Positions 43,537 through 51,989 of a stretch of 64,000 nt of DNA are shown piece after piece. Both the position numbers and the translations under genes were made by a program. The notes under the pieces are model-generated. The model was not told the origin of the DNA, did not search any database, and saw nothing but the letters and a program-made list of their open reading frames with translations. This stretch comes from Cryobacterium sp. CG_9.6 (GTDB lineage: Bacteria; Actinomycetota; Actinomycetes; Actinomycetales; Microbacteriaceae): assembly GCF_029893365.1 (NCBI RefSeq), contig NZ_JARXUZ010000001.1, forward strand, positions 806,001 to 870,000. Reading direction: 5' to 3'. Numbering within the stretch: the stretch's first letter is position 1; each line of letters starts with the position of its first letter.

Positions 43537-44606
43537 CGGGTCAGCTCCCTTTCGATGATCGGGTAGGTGTCGCGCCACGCGTTGGCCCCGAAAAACACGT
43601 CCAGGTGCCCATAGCCCGGAATGAGATGAAAAGTATCCTTGCCGGGCCGGTGCCGGTTGAAGAACTCGAAGCTGCGGCGCTGGCTCTCGGGGAGGAAGCA
43701 GCGGTTGTCGACGCCGGTGAGGAAGACGAAACGCGCGTCGGTGTGCGGAGCCTCGGCCACGAGGTCCCGGGGAATCTCGGGGTGCACTCCTGAGTGCACG
43801 AGGTGACCGGCGTCGAGGGAGAGCTTCATCTGGGAGAAGAAGGTCATGGGGGACTCGGCAAATTCGCCGGTGATCCAGTCGTGCGTGGCCCGGTCGATGT
43901 TGCGGTGCGCCCAGAGCGCCGGATGCCCGCTGCCGTAGGTGAAACTCACCATGCGACACACGGTGTTGTCGCACTCGGGGTGGGTGGCCCGCACGGCACC
44001 GCGCACGACGCGGGAAAAGTATCCGTTTGATTTATAACCCCAGGCCGTGTTGAGGTACGGGCTGAATTCGTTCACAATCGGCGCGAGTCGGGTGATCTTA
44101 AACCGGGAAAATGCGGGCACGACCGGGTGCAGGGACACCGCGTTGGTGATGACGGTGTCGACCTCGGGGAGCAGACCCGCTACCGCCGCCATGGTGAACG
44201 ACGTGGATCCCTGACAGTGCACCACCGCCTTGAGGGTCTCGGCTCCGGTGGCACGGAGAATATGCGCCACGGCCGTGGGGTAGTCGTAGACGGCGGCATC
44301 GTCGAGGGTCCACGGCACCGGGTCGAAGTCGATGGAGGCTCGCCAGTTGAACATCCAGACGTCCCAGCCCTGCTCGAGCAGCCCATCGACGAGGGTGCGC
44401 TTGAGCGGAGGTCTAAACAGCTCGGCCCGCACCCCGGCCCCGTGCACGAGCATGACGGGGCCACGAGGTGAGTGCTGCCGTCGACCAGCCGGGATGCTGA
44501 CGTGAACGAGGGAGAGCGGCACGCCATCGGGCGCGGTGAGCGGAATGACGTCGGTCACGTGGTCGGCGCGTGAAACCGGGTGGGTCGTGGTGCGTGTTGG
44601 GCTCAT
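43533..44606 (-). CDS. alpha/beta hydrolase with a Cys nucleophile elbow (PhaC-like)
   Basis: This 357-residue alpha/beta hydrolase has oxyanion strand LVHGAGVRAELFRPP and nucleophile elbow VVHCQGSTSF, with Cys131 in the nucleophile position (Sm-x-C-x-G as in polyhydroxyalkanoate synthases) instead of Ser. The acid is probably the Asp in TGVDNRCFLPESQ, and the His is in IPGYGHLDVFFGA. It has no signal peptide. It is translationally coupled on both sides by ATGA overlaps. In larger proteins of this type I recall the domain fused to GMC oxidoreductases; here both are encoded in one operon. Confidence 0.8.
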   Translation of the reverse strand: MSPTRTTTHPVSRADHVTDVIPLTAPDGVPLSLVHVSIPAGRRQHSPRGPVMLVHGAGVRAELFRPPLKRTLVDGLLEQGWDVWMFNWRASIDFDPVPWTLDDAAVYDYPTAVAHILRATGAETLKAVVHCQGSTSFTMAAVAGLLPEVDTVITNAVSLHPVVPAFSRFKITRLAPIVNEFSPYLNTAWGYKSNGYFSRVVRGAVRATHPECDNTVCRMVSFTYGSGHPALWAHRNIDRATHDWITGEFAESPMTFFSQMKLSLDAGHLVHSGVHPEIPRDLVAEAPHTDARFVFLTGVDNRCFLPESQRRSFEFFNRHRPGKDTFHLIPGYGHLDVFFGANAWRDTYPIIERELTR

Positions 44607-46453
44607 GCGCGGAATCCTTTGCGGGAGATGAGGATGGGGGGTTCGAGAAGTCGCGGGGAGAGAGGTTTGGTGGGAACGGGCCGCTTCTGAGCACCCGGCT
44701 CGCCGACAAGGGTCCAGTTGCGGCAGACGGTGTCGATCACGATCGGAAAGACCTCGAGGTCGCCGTTGCGGTGCAGGCGCAGGCGCAGAAAACCTTTGTG
44801 GTCCTCGATGGCCTGACTTGACATCTGCCAGTTGAAAATATTGCCGGACTGCTGGGTGAGGGTGAAGAGTGCGAACACCTCGGTGCCGACGAGGGCGCCG
44901 CCCACCCCCACAATGGCGGCGGCAACGACCACAATCTCAGCTCCGGACCACACGGCGGGCCAGGGAATCCAGAGCGTCAGAAGTGCGAAGCCGATGAAGA
45001 CGGTGAGTTGTAAGCCCACGGCAGCGACGATCGACGCCGCGCGGGGCAGCCCGATTCGTGGCGCGACGGCGGCGATGATCGAAACGAGCAGAACAATCAC
45101 GCCGAGAATGAGCAGAACCCCCTGCACCTGAAGTCGATCGGTGGAGAGGGTGTCGCTCGACAGCGGCACCGTCCCCACCTGAGCGGTGACGCCGAGAAGC
45201 CCGGCGAGGGGAAGAAAGACGAGCAGATGCAGTGTGCCGAGCAGCGGCGGGAACGAGCGGTTGCGCCACCCCAGCCAGAAGCGGCTGAACGGGTTGGCCG
45301 TGCGCCCGCTCATGTGCCGTGAGCTGGCGGCATCCGGGTAGGTGGTGGGACCCTGACGAAATTCGGTGCCGCGCTTATCTTTGCCACGCATGCGCGACTC
45401 CGGTGCAGGAAGGGTGAGGGCTTGTGGCAGCTGGTGGGTGGCAGAGAGAAAGGCGCCGCCGAGCCCGCAGGTAATGAGCTGGGTGCAGCGGGGGTCTCCC
45501 GCACCAGCGGACCGGTGGGTGGGTGGGACCTGCTCATACCGGGTGTAGTGGTGCGCGTCTCCGCTCAGCCACAGGCGCACGTGCGCTCCGGTTGGCTTCA
45601 CCGATCCCGTCACGGGGTCGACGCGGTTGCGCAGAAAATTCTTCTCAAAATAATGCAGTTGGTTGAACGCGTTGGGGTCGTGCGTCTTGGTGTGAACCCA
45701 GGTGGGGGTTGCGGTGCACAAAATGATCGCGTCGCCTGGACACAGCCGATTGGTCAGCCGGTCCCGAAAGTAGTTCAGTTGCGGCTCGTCCATGTACTCG
45801 CCGAGCTGGCTATCCAGGCCCGCGAGCCACCAGCCGTGGCCGAGGCGCAGAGCAAAGTAGCTGCGTGTTTGGATGGTGTGCCACGCACCGATTCTGCGTG
45901 GCCGGGTGAAAATGCGGAGGAACGCGCTGAGACCGTCGTACCAGTCGTGGTTGCCGGGCAGGGCCAGCAGACTCGGGTTGTGGTTACCGCGGCGGTTATG
46001 ATCGGCGCTCTCGGCAGGGAGTGCCGCCGCGTAGGGACCGAGGGTGCGGTCTTCATAGTCGCGGGCTGAGGCCGTGGGGTACACCTCGTCGCCACCGAAA
46101 ACCAGGAGATGGCCGCGGGGAAGCGCGGCCGATCGGGTGCGCTCACCGTGCGCGTGCACCACAATCTCGTCCTGACCGAGCAGTGAGGCGATGCTGCTGG
46201 TGGCGTCGAAACCATCGCCGAGATCGGCCGTGTAATCGATCCACAGGTCACCCCGTGGATGCTCTGCCAGTCGCAGGGGTTGTTTCGAGAAGACCTCCTG
46301 CAGCTCCCGCTTGTCTCCGTAGTTGGCGAAGATCTGGGCCAGAACAACACGCACTGCCGTGCGCAGAAGCTGTCCCGGCGCAAGCCAGCGCACACAGTTT
46401 TGCGGGATGAAGCCAAGCTCGTTTTCGTGGCGAGCCAGACTGCGTCTTTTCAT
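44603..46453 (-). CDS. metallophosphoesterase with C-terminal membrane domain
   Basis: This 616-residue protein has a calcineurin-type phosphoesterase domain (about 70-330) with metal-binding motifs DYTADLGDGFD, FGGDEVYP, LPGNHDWYDG and SGDAHHYTRYE. It is followed by four to five TM helices (about 425-560) and a short cytoplasmic tail. No signal peptide is seen, so the catalytic domain is probably cytoplasmic at the membrane. The substrate may be a phosphorylated lipid or headgroup (inference from neighbours). Its stop overlaps the next gene's ATG. AGAGAAG serves as SD, 24 nt after the GMC stop. Confidence 0.85.
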   Translation of the reverse strand: MKRRSLARHENELGFIPQNCVRWLAPGQLLRTAVRVVLAQIFANYGDKRELQEVFSKQPLRLAEHPRGDLWIDYTADLGDGFDATSSIASLLGQDEIVVHAHGERTRSAALPRGHLLVFGGDEVYPTASARDYEDRTLGPYAAALPAESADHNRRGNHNPSLLALPGNHDWYDGLSAFLRIFTRPRRIGAWHTIQTRSYFALRLGHGWWLAGLDSQLGEYMDEPQLNYFRDRLTNRLCPGDAIILCTATPTWVHTKTHDPNAFNQLHYFEKNFLRNRVDPVTGSVKPTGAHVRLWLSGDAHHYTRYEQVPPTHRSAGAGDPRCTQLITCGLGGAFLSATHQLPQALTLPAPESRMRGKDKRGTEFRQGPTTYPDAASSRHMSGRTANPFSRFWLGWRNRSFPPLLGTLHLLVFLPLAGLLGVTAQVGTVPLSSDTLSTDRLQVQGVLLILGVIVLLVSIIAAVAPRIGLPRAASIVAAVGLQLTVFIGFALLTLWIPWPAVWSGAEIVVVAAAIVGVGGALVGTEVFALFTLTQQSGNIFNWQMSSQAIEDHKGFLRLRLHRNGDLEVFPIVIDTVCRNWTLVGEPGAQKRPVPTKPLSPRLLEPPILISRKGFRA

Positions 46454-46477
46454 CGGAGGCTTCTCTTCAGGTGGGGG

Positions 46478-48913
46478 TCAGTTCGTATCGAGGGGTCGAC
46501 GAGGCCGGAGATAGACGTGAGCCACTTCGCCCACAAACAGTCGGCCAAAGGTGAGGAGGGCACCACGCGCGGCGGGACCAGTCGTGCGAAACGTGGTGAG
46601 CTGTCTGGCGAAGGCCCACGGCGAAATATGGATAATTCCAGAGGCCCGCACCCCCGCAGCGGGCTGCACAAAGGCGAGCTGGCCGCTGGCACCGGAGACG
46701 GGTTCTGGCGGCGCAATATGCCCGTCGAGAACGTGCACGAAAAGCGTCGTCGTGTCGCGCCAGGGAGTGAAACCGGCCCGGTTGCTCACCTCCTTGTAAC
46801 CCACCAGAGTGAGCGGAGAACCGCCCACATCGCGCAGCCACAGGCGATACAGCATGCGTCGACCGTCAAGGCCCGCGGGGTGCACGAACAGGTTGAACCA
46901 GCCCTGTTCCACCTCCAGGCGCCCACCCAGAGCGTCAAACATGACGTAGCCGCTCGCGCTCGCCGGGTGTAGAGGATCACGGGTGAAAGCGGCCAGATCG
47001 GTCGCCGTAATGGTGAGTTCGAACATGAGATCGTGACCGCGGATGCGGCCGTTCAGCGCACCACGGGCGGGGTCGGCGATGCCGATTGTCGCGGGACCGC
47101 GCATCCGCTCGGTGAAACTGAGGGTGGTGGGCGGAGGTTGGGCTTCGGCTGGGCCTGGTTCTGGCACGGATGCCGCCGGTGCCTCCACGTGCCGGACCGC
47201 TGTCTTCGCCCATGTCGTATCGAGCATATGCTCGCTGGCGCGGTCGGAAAAAGCCGCGATTGTCAGCGACGGGTTGGCGCCCACCGGCCCCGGCATCGCG
47301 GCACCGTCCAGCACGTAGAGGCCGGGGTAACCAAAGACCTGCCCGTACTCGTCACAAACGCCCTCCTCAATCTGCTGCGCCGCCGGGGCGCCGCCGAGCG
47401 GATGCACGGTGATCACGCGCTTCGCCCACCACAGCGGGGTGTCTTCGAACCGGGCGTGCAGGGCGGTTGCGATTTCTTCCATGGCGGAGCGCATGCGCTC
47501 GTAGTACACCTTCGAGGTGGCGAGGGTCCAGTTGATTTCCAGGCGACCCTGGGACAGCGTCATCACCCCATCGGGCACATCACGTCCCATACCGAGCAGG
47601 GGAAGCACGCTCGCCGAAGCGTGGCCGTCACCGAGCGCTGCAGCGAGATCCCGCGAAATATTGGAGCGTTGCCCGTGAAAGAGCCGATTGAGAAACAGTT
47701 GCCAGACCACCGGACCAACGCGGGCCACCACCTCGGGAAGGAGCGAGGTCTCCATGAGCCAGTTGATGAATCCCGGATACCCGGCGTCCTCAATGTAGAA
47801 GCCACGGCCGGAACCGCCGTCCACGGTGTCGGGCACGCGCATCGCCGTGGTTATCACCGGACCACGATCGCCGGTGAGGGAGCGCACGCCGCCGGCATCC
47901 GTTTTTGCATTGAGCATCAGTGTGAGTAGATCGCCATTGCCGCTAAATCGTGTGCCGAGAAGCGGGCTGATGCCGGGCAGTGAGGCACGGTTACGCAACA
48001 GCAAAAAGGTGGAACCGAAGGTGCCGGCGCCCAGAATGAGGCGATGACAGCGGATGCGCCGCACCGGCAAATCTGCTGTGGCGCCTGAGCCGGTGGTGCC
48101 AGACCCCGTGGCAGCGGGATCGTGCACCACATACGTCACCTCATACCCACCGCCGTCGAGCGGGCGAAACCCGCGCACCTCGCTCAGGGTGCGGATGTCG
48201 GCGCCCTGATGCTTCGCAGCAGACAGGTAGGTGTGGTCGAGAGTGTTCTTCGCCCCCACGTTGCAGCCCACGTCACACTCACCGCAGAGCAGACACGTGA
48301 CGCGTCGCTGGCCGTGAAAATTCTTGTAGGGCCCGTCGGGAATCTGCAGGTTGGCTTCGGCCGTGGCATAGCGCGTGGGGCCAAACGTGATCGCCAGCGG
48401 CGGACGCTCGATGGGACGGCCCAGCGTGCGGGCCGCAGCCTCCATCGCCATCGTCTTCGGCGTGTCCTGGTAGGGATAGGGAACCGGGGTGAGCATGGCT
48501 TCCACGTTGTCGTAGTGCGGATCAAGGTCGGCCCGGCTGAACGGCCAGTCCTCGTAGCCGCCGCCGGGAACCGGGGATTCCCGCACGAACCACTTCTCGT
48601 CCTTGCGCAGCAACACGTTGGCGTAGATGAGGGAGCCGCCGCCGAGACCGCTGGAGACGATGCCTTCGAGACCGCGGAACGTCCACGCGTCGAAGAGGCC
48701 ATACATGCCGGCGCTGGGGTCCCAGAAGTTACGGCCCATCTGCGCTGGGGTGCGGGCAAAGCTACCGGGTGGATACGCTTTACCGCGTTCGAGCACCACG
48801 ACGGACTTATCCGCCGCTGCCAATTTGTAGGCGGCAACGGATGCCCCGAAGCCGGATCCGACGACCACGGCATCGACGAATTCGCTGTCTGATGAAGCGT
48901 TCGTGACGGTCAC
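46478..48913 (-). CDS. GMC-family FAD oxidoreductase (cholesterol-oxidase-like) with four-Cys cluster motif and C-terminal beta domain
   Basis: From the GTG at 48913 (G-rich SD) the protein has 811 residues. The FAD Rossmann motif GSGFGASVAAY is at about 19-29. A C-x2-C-x2-C-x3-C motif (Cys207, 210, 213, 217, in CLLCGECDVGCNVGAKN) could hold a [4Fe-4S] cluster. The active-site/FAD region VHPLGGAP and the C-terminal GMC signature LDGAAMPGPVGANPSLTIAA follow. About 190 further residues (from TLSFTERMRGPATIG) form an extra beta-rich domain. It lacks an export signal. It is the first gene of the accessory operon; a hydrophobic alcohol or sterol substrate is inferred. Confidence 0.88.
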   Translation of the reverse strand: MTVTNASSDSEFVDAVVVGSGFGASVAAYKLAAADKSVVVLERGKAYPPGSFARTPAQMGRNFWDPSAGMYGLFDAWTFRGLEGIVSSGLGGGSLIYANVLLRKDEKWFVRESPVPGGGYEDWPFSRADLDPHYDNVEAMLTPVPYPYQDTPKTMAMEAAARTLGRPIERPPLAITFGPTRYATAEANLQIPDGPYKNFHGQRRVTCLLCGECDVGCNVGAKNTLDHTYLSAAKHQGADIRTLSEVRGFRPLDGGGYEVTYVVHDPAATGSGTTGSGATADLPVRRIRCHRLILGAGTFGSTFLLLRNRASLPGISPLLGTRFSGNGDLLTLMLNAKTDAGGVRSLTGDRGPVITTAMRVPDTVDGGSGRGFYIEDAGYPGFINWLMETSLLPEVVARVGPVVWQLFLNRLFHGQRSNISRDLAAALGDGHASASVLPLLGMGRDVPDGVMTLSQGRLEINWTLATSKVYYERMRSAMEEIATALHARFEDTPLWWAKRVITVHPLGGAPAAQQIEEGVCDEYGQVFGYPGLYVLDGAAMPGPVGANPSLTIAAFSDRASEHMLDTTWAKTAVRHVEAPAASVPEPGPAEAQPPPTTLSFTERMRGPATIGIADPARGALNGRIRGHDLMFELTITATDLAAFTRDPLHPASASGYVMFDALGGRLEVEQGWFNLFVHPAGLDGRRMLYRLWLRDVGGSPLTLVGYKEVSNRAGFTPWRDTTTLFVHVLDGHIAPPEPVSGASGQLAFVQPAAGVRASGIIHISPWAFARQLTTFRTTGPAARGALLTFGRLFVGEVAHVYLRPRRPLDTN

Positions 48914-49069
48914 CCCCCTTCGGGGCTTGCAGAGCCTGACTCGTGGGTCACGCCGACACGACAGCCACCGCGTTCGGCACACACCCGGATTGTGCTGAGC
49001 ATTCTGCCACCGGCTCCGACCCTTGTCTAGCCGTGCAGAGCGAGCGCCGCAGATCGAGCCGGTGGCGGA

Positions 49070-49435
49070 TCAGGACGAAACGCCGGCGGGCCGCTGCGTG
49101 GGCGCCGACGGAATGATTCCGAGCCCAACCACGAAGGTTTCGCGCTCGTTCCGGTCGATGGCGTAGCACTGCCAGCCGACGCCGCCGGCTCCACCGAATT
49201 CAAACCGAGCGTCAAAGTCGGAGGAGAACGGGTAGTACTGTGCCACGGCAGCGACGCAGGCAGTCGATGCGGTGTTTTGCGCCACCTGCATCGTGGTGAG
49301 AATCCCCGGAACGACGAGGGCTACCAAACCGAGCACCACGACAATGCGCAGTATGCGCGTCAGGTGCCGACTGCGCAGTGGTCGCTGGCGGTCATTGGGC
49401 TCGTAGCCGGACAGTTCGGGATAGTTGTCACTCAT
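49070..49435 (-). CDS. small single-pass membrane protein of unknown function
   Basis: From the ATG at 49435 (MSDNYPELSGYEPNDRQ) the protein has 121 residues: a charged N-terminus, one TM (ILRIVVVLGLVALVVPGIL) and an extracytoplasmic domain with two Cys (ACVAAVAQYYPFSSDFDARF ... GWQCYAID). It has no known family. It is upstream of the GMC operon in the same direction with a 156-nt gap, so it may be separate. That gap holds no other recognisable feature. Confidence 0.65.
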   Translation of the reverse strand: MSDNYPELSGYEPNDRQRPLRSRHLTRILRIVVVLGLVALVVPGILTTMQVAQNTASTACVAAVAQYYPFSSDFDARFEFGGAGGVGWQCYAIDRNERETFVVGLGIIPSAPTQRPAGVSS

Positions 49436-49527
49436 GGGTGCTTCCAGTATCCCAGACCAACGCACGATCGGTCCTGCGCCGCAGACCTGACGCTCCACTC
49501 GTGCATAACGAATAACGCATTAACGAG

Positions 49528-49559
49528 CGGATGCCCGCAGAAATTTCTGCGGGCATCCG
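49528..49559. terminator. terminator of gnd, a perfect 32-bp palindrome
   Basis: CGGATGCCCGCAGAAA (49528-49543) is followed directly by its reverse complement (49544-49559). It lies 24 nt past the gnd stop. The outer part contains the over-represented word AGCGGATGC. Confidence 0.8.
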
Positions 49560-49582
49560 GTTGATCGGTGGTACGGATCGAA

Positions 49583-51040
49583 CTAGTGCGTTGAGGCCTC
49601 GGTCTCGATCTCGGTGCGGTCGCCCGACCAGAGCGTGTGGAAGGTGCCCGGGAGATCCACGCGCTTGTAGGTGTGTGCGCCGAAGAAGTCGCGCTGGCCC
49701 TGCACGAGCGCGGCCGGCAGGCGCTCGCTCGCGAGCGAGTCGAAGTAGCTGAGCGAGGCCGCAAATCCGGGAACGGGAACGCCGGAGAGGGCGGCCGTGG
49801 AGACGATGCGACGCCAGGCGGCTTCACCGTTGGCGATGGCCTCGGCGAAGTACGGGTCGATCAGCAGGCTCGGCAGCGCCGCGTCCTTCGCGTAGGCGTC
49901 AACGATGCGGTTGAGGAACTGGGCGCGAATGATGCAGCCGCCGCGCCAGATGGTGGCGGTGGCACCCATGTCGATGTTCCAGTTGTACTTCTTCGCGCCA
50001 GCGACGATCGCGTCGAAGCCCTGCGCGTAGGCGACGATCTTCGAGGCGTAGAGCGCCTGGCGCACGTCTTCCTGGAACGTGTGGCCCACGATGGCGACCT
50101 CGGGGCGAGCCACGAGTCCGGCGCGCACCGGAACGCGCTGCTCGGGGTGGCTGGACACGGCGCGGGCGAAGACTGCCTCGGCGATTCCGCCGACGGGAAC
50201 GCCCAGGTCCAGCGCGTTCTGCACGGTCCACACGCCGGTGCCCTTGGATCCAGCTTCGTCCAGAACGACGTCGACGAACGGCTTGCCGGTCTTCGCATCT
50301 ACCTGACGCAGAATTTCGGCGGTGATCTCGATCAGGTAGCTGTTGAGTTCTCCGGTGTTCCAGTCCGCGAACACGTCGGCGATGGCGGCGGGGGAGTGGC
50401 CTCCCACGCGGCGCAGCAGGTCGTAGGCCTCGGAGATGAGCTGCATGTCGGCATACTCAATGCCGTTGTGGATCATTTTGACGAAGTGGCCAGCGCCATC
50501 GGTTCCCACGTGTGTGACGCAGGGGACGCCGTCGACGACGGCCGCGATGGATTCGAGAATCGGGCCGAGGGTCTTGTAGGCCTCCACCGAACCACCGGGC
50601 ATGATGCTCGGGCCCTTAAGTGCGCCCTCTTCGCCGCCGGAAATACCGGCACCCACAAAGTTGAGGCCCTTGGCGCTCTGCTCCTTCTCACGACGGATGG
50701 TGTCGGTGAAGTCGGCATTGCCGCCATCGACAATGATGTCGCCGGCCTCGAACAGGTCGGAGAGCTGGCTGATCACGGCATCGGTTCCGGCGCCGGCCTG
50801 AACCATGATGATGGCCGTGCGGGGCTTCGAGAGCGAGGCGACGAAGTCGGCAATGGTCTCGGAAGCCACAAAGTTGGCCTCGGGGTGCTCGGTCGTGAGG
50901 AGGCGGGTGCGCTCGGGGGAGCGGTTGAAGACGGCGACCGTGTTTCCTTCGCGGCTGGCGAGGTTACGAGCCAGATTGGAGCCCATCACCGCCAGTCCGA
51001 CGACGCCAATGTTTGCCTGTGTTGCACCGGATACTGACAC
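49583..51040 (-). CDS. gnd: 6-phosphogluconate dehydrogenase, decarboxylating
   Basis: This 485-residue enzyme of the oxidative pentose phosphate pathway makes ribulose-5-P, CO2 and NADPH. The NADP Rossmann motif GVVGLAVMGSNLARNLA is at about 11-27. The catalytic region FVGAGISGGEEGALKGPSIM is present, as are HFVKMIHNGIEYADMQLISE with the conserved Lys and His, and DEAGSKGTGVWTV. The full length matches the long 6PGDH class. The upstream SD is AAGGAG. It is divergent from rplY. Confidence 0.95.
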   Translation of the reverse strand: MSVSGATQANIGVVGLAVMGSNLARNLASREGNTVAVFNRSPERTRLLTTEHPEANFVASETIADFVASLSKPRTAIIMVQAGAGTDAVISQLSDLFEAGDIIVDGGNADFTDTIRREKEQSAKGLNFVGAGISGGEEGALKGPSIMPGGSVEAYKTLGPILESIAAVVDGVPCVTHVGTDGAGHFVKMIHNGIEYADMQLISEAYDLLRRVGGHSPAAIADVFADWNTGELNSYLIEITAEILRQVDAKTGKPFVDVVLDEAGSKGTGVWTVQNALDLGVPVGGIAEAVFARAVSSHPEQRVPVRAGLVARPEVAIVGHTFQEDVRQALYASKIVAYAQGFDAIVAGAKKYNWNIDMGATATIWRGGCIIRAQFLNRIVDAYAKDAALPSLLIDPYFAEAIANGEAAWRRIVSTAALSGVPVPGFAASLSYFDSLASERLPAALVQGQRDFFGAHTYKRVDLPGTFHTLWSGDRTEIETEASTH

Positions 51041-51194
51041 GTTTGCTCCTTTGGGGCCGTTATCTCCAGACCAGTAACAAGGTTAGTCGGTGCTCCCGGT
51101 CGCCCGCACCGGAGCACGTAGCCTCCGGTCCCGACACGCCCGGCCTGCGGACGGCCGCAGAAACGTGTAAAGTTGGGAACTGAACTTCGGCGAG

Positions 51195-51232
51195 GGATGT
51201 CGCCAGCCCGGTTTACCCGGCCCACGACATCC
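51195..51232 (+). promoter_or_regulatory. structured element in the rplY 5' leader
   Basis: GGATGTCG (51195-51202) pairs with CGACATCC (51225-51232), enclosing CCGG-TTTAC-CCGG, which can itself pair. A TAAAGT -10-like box lies upstream at about 51169-51174, giving a leader of about 160 nt. A second small stem, GGGCC/GGCCC, lies just before the SD AAGGAG. The rest of the 51041-51339 gap has no other recognisable feature. Leader-mediated control of L25 is inferred. Confidence 0.4.
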
Positions 51233-51339
51233 GTTATCGACGCGGCGGACGAGACTTTGGGCTTTTCCTCACGCTGACATGCGTTCGAGTTGAACACCAG
51301 ACAACGACCAGGGCCCAGAGGCCCACAAGGAGATGCACC

Positions 51340-51951
51340 ATGGCTAACGACATCAACAAGGTTCAGGTTGACCTGCGCGAGAAGTTCGGCAAGGGTGCGG
51401 CCCGCAAGCTGCGCGTGCTGGGCATGATCCCCGCCGTCATCTACGGCCACGGCACCGAGCCGGTGCACGTGTCCCTTCCCGCCCACCGCATGGGCCTGCT
51501 GCTTCGTCGCGCAAACGCGATCCTCGACCTTGACATCAACGGCAAGAGCCAGCTCGTTCTGGTGAAGGACGTTCAGAAGGACCCGGTTCTCGCCATCATC
51601 GAGCACATCGACCTCATCGTCGTGCGCAAGGGCGAAAAGGTTCAGGTTGAGGTTCAGGTTCACATGGAGGGCGAGTCCTTCCCCGGAACCATGGCCGACT
51701 TCGACACCAAGACGCTCCTCCTCGAGGTTGCGGCCACCAGCATTCCGGAGAACGTCGTTGTTTCGATCGAGGGCCTCGAAGACGGTGCTCAGATCCACGC
51801 CAAGGACATCGCGATTCCTGCCGGTGCCGAGCTCATCTCCGACCCCGAGTCCCTCGTGGTCTACGTTCACACCCCGCGTGGTGAGGACGAGGAAGAGGCC
51901 GAGGGCGACGACGACACCGAGGTCATCCTGGCCGGCACCCCCGCCGAGTAG
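51340..51951 (+). CDS. rplY: 50S ribosomal protein L25/general stress protein Ctc
   Basis: This 203-residue long-form L25 (CTC) has an N-terminal 5S rRNA-binding domain (about 1-92: REKFGKGAARKLRVLGMIPA, VIYGHGTEPVHVSLPA) and a C-terminal TL5/CTC beta domain (about 95-185). The tail is strongly acidic (EDEEEAEGDDDTEV). AAGGAG precedes the ATG. pth follows 38 nt later, the usual ctc-pth-mfd order. Confidence 0.95.
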   Translation: MANDINKVQVDLREKFGKGAARKLRVLGMIPAVIYGHGTEPVHVSLPAHRMGLLLRRANAILDLDINGKSQLVLVKDVQKDPVLAIIEHIDLIVVRKGEKVQVEVQVHMEGESFPGTMADFDTKTLLLEVAATSIPENVVVSIEGLEDGAQIHAKDIAIPAGAELISDPESLVVYVHTPRGEDEEEAEGDDDTEVILAGTPAE

Positions 51952-51989
51952 TCATCGCCTGCTGGTTCCGTCGTAAGCGGAGGATTCCA

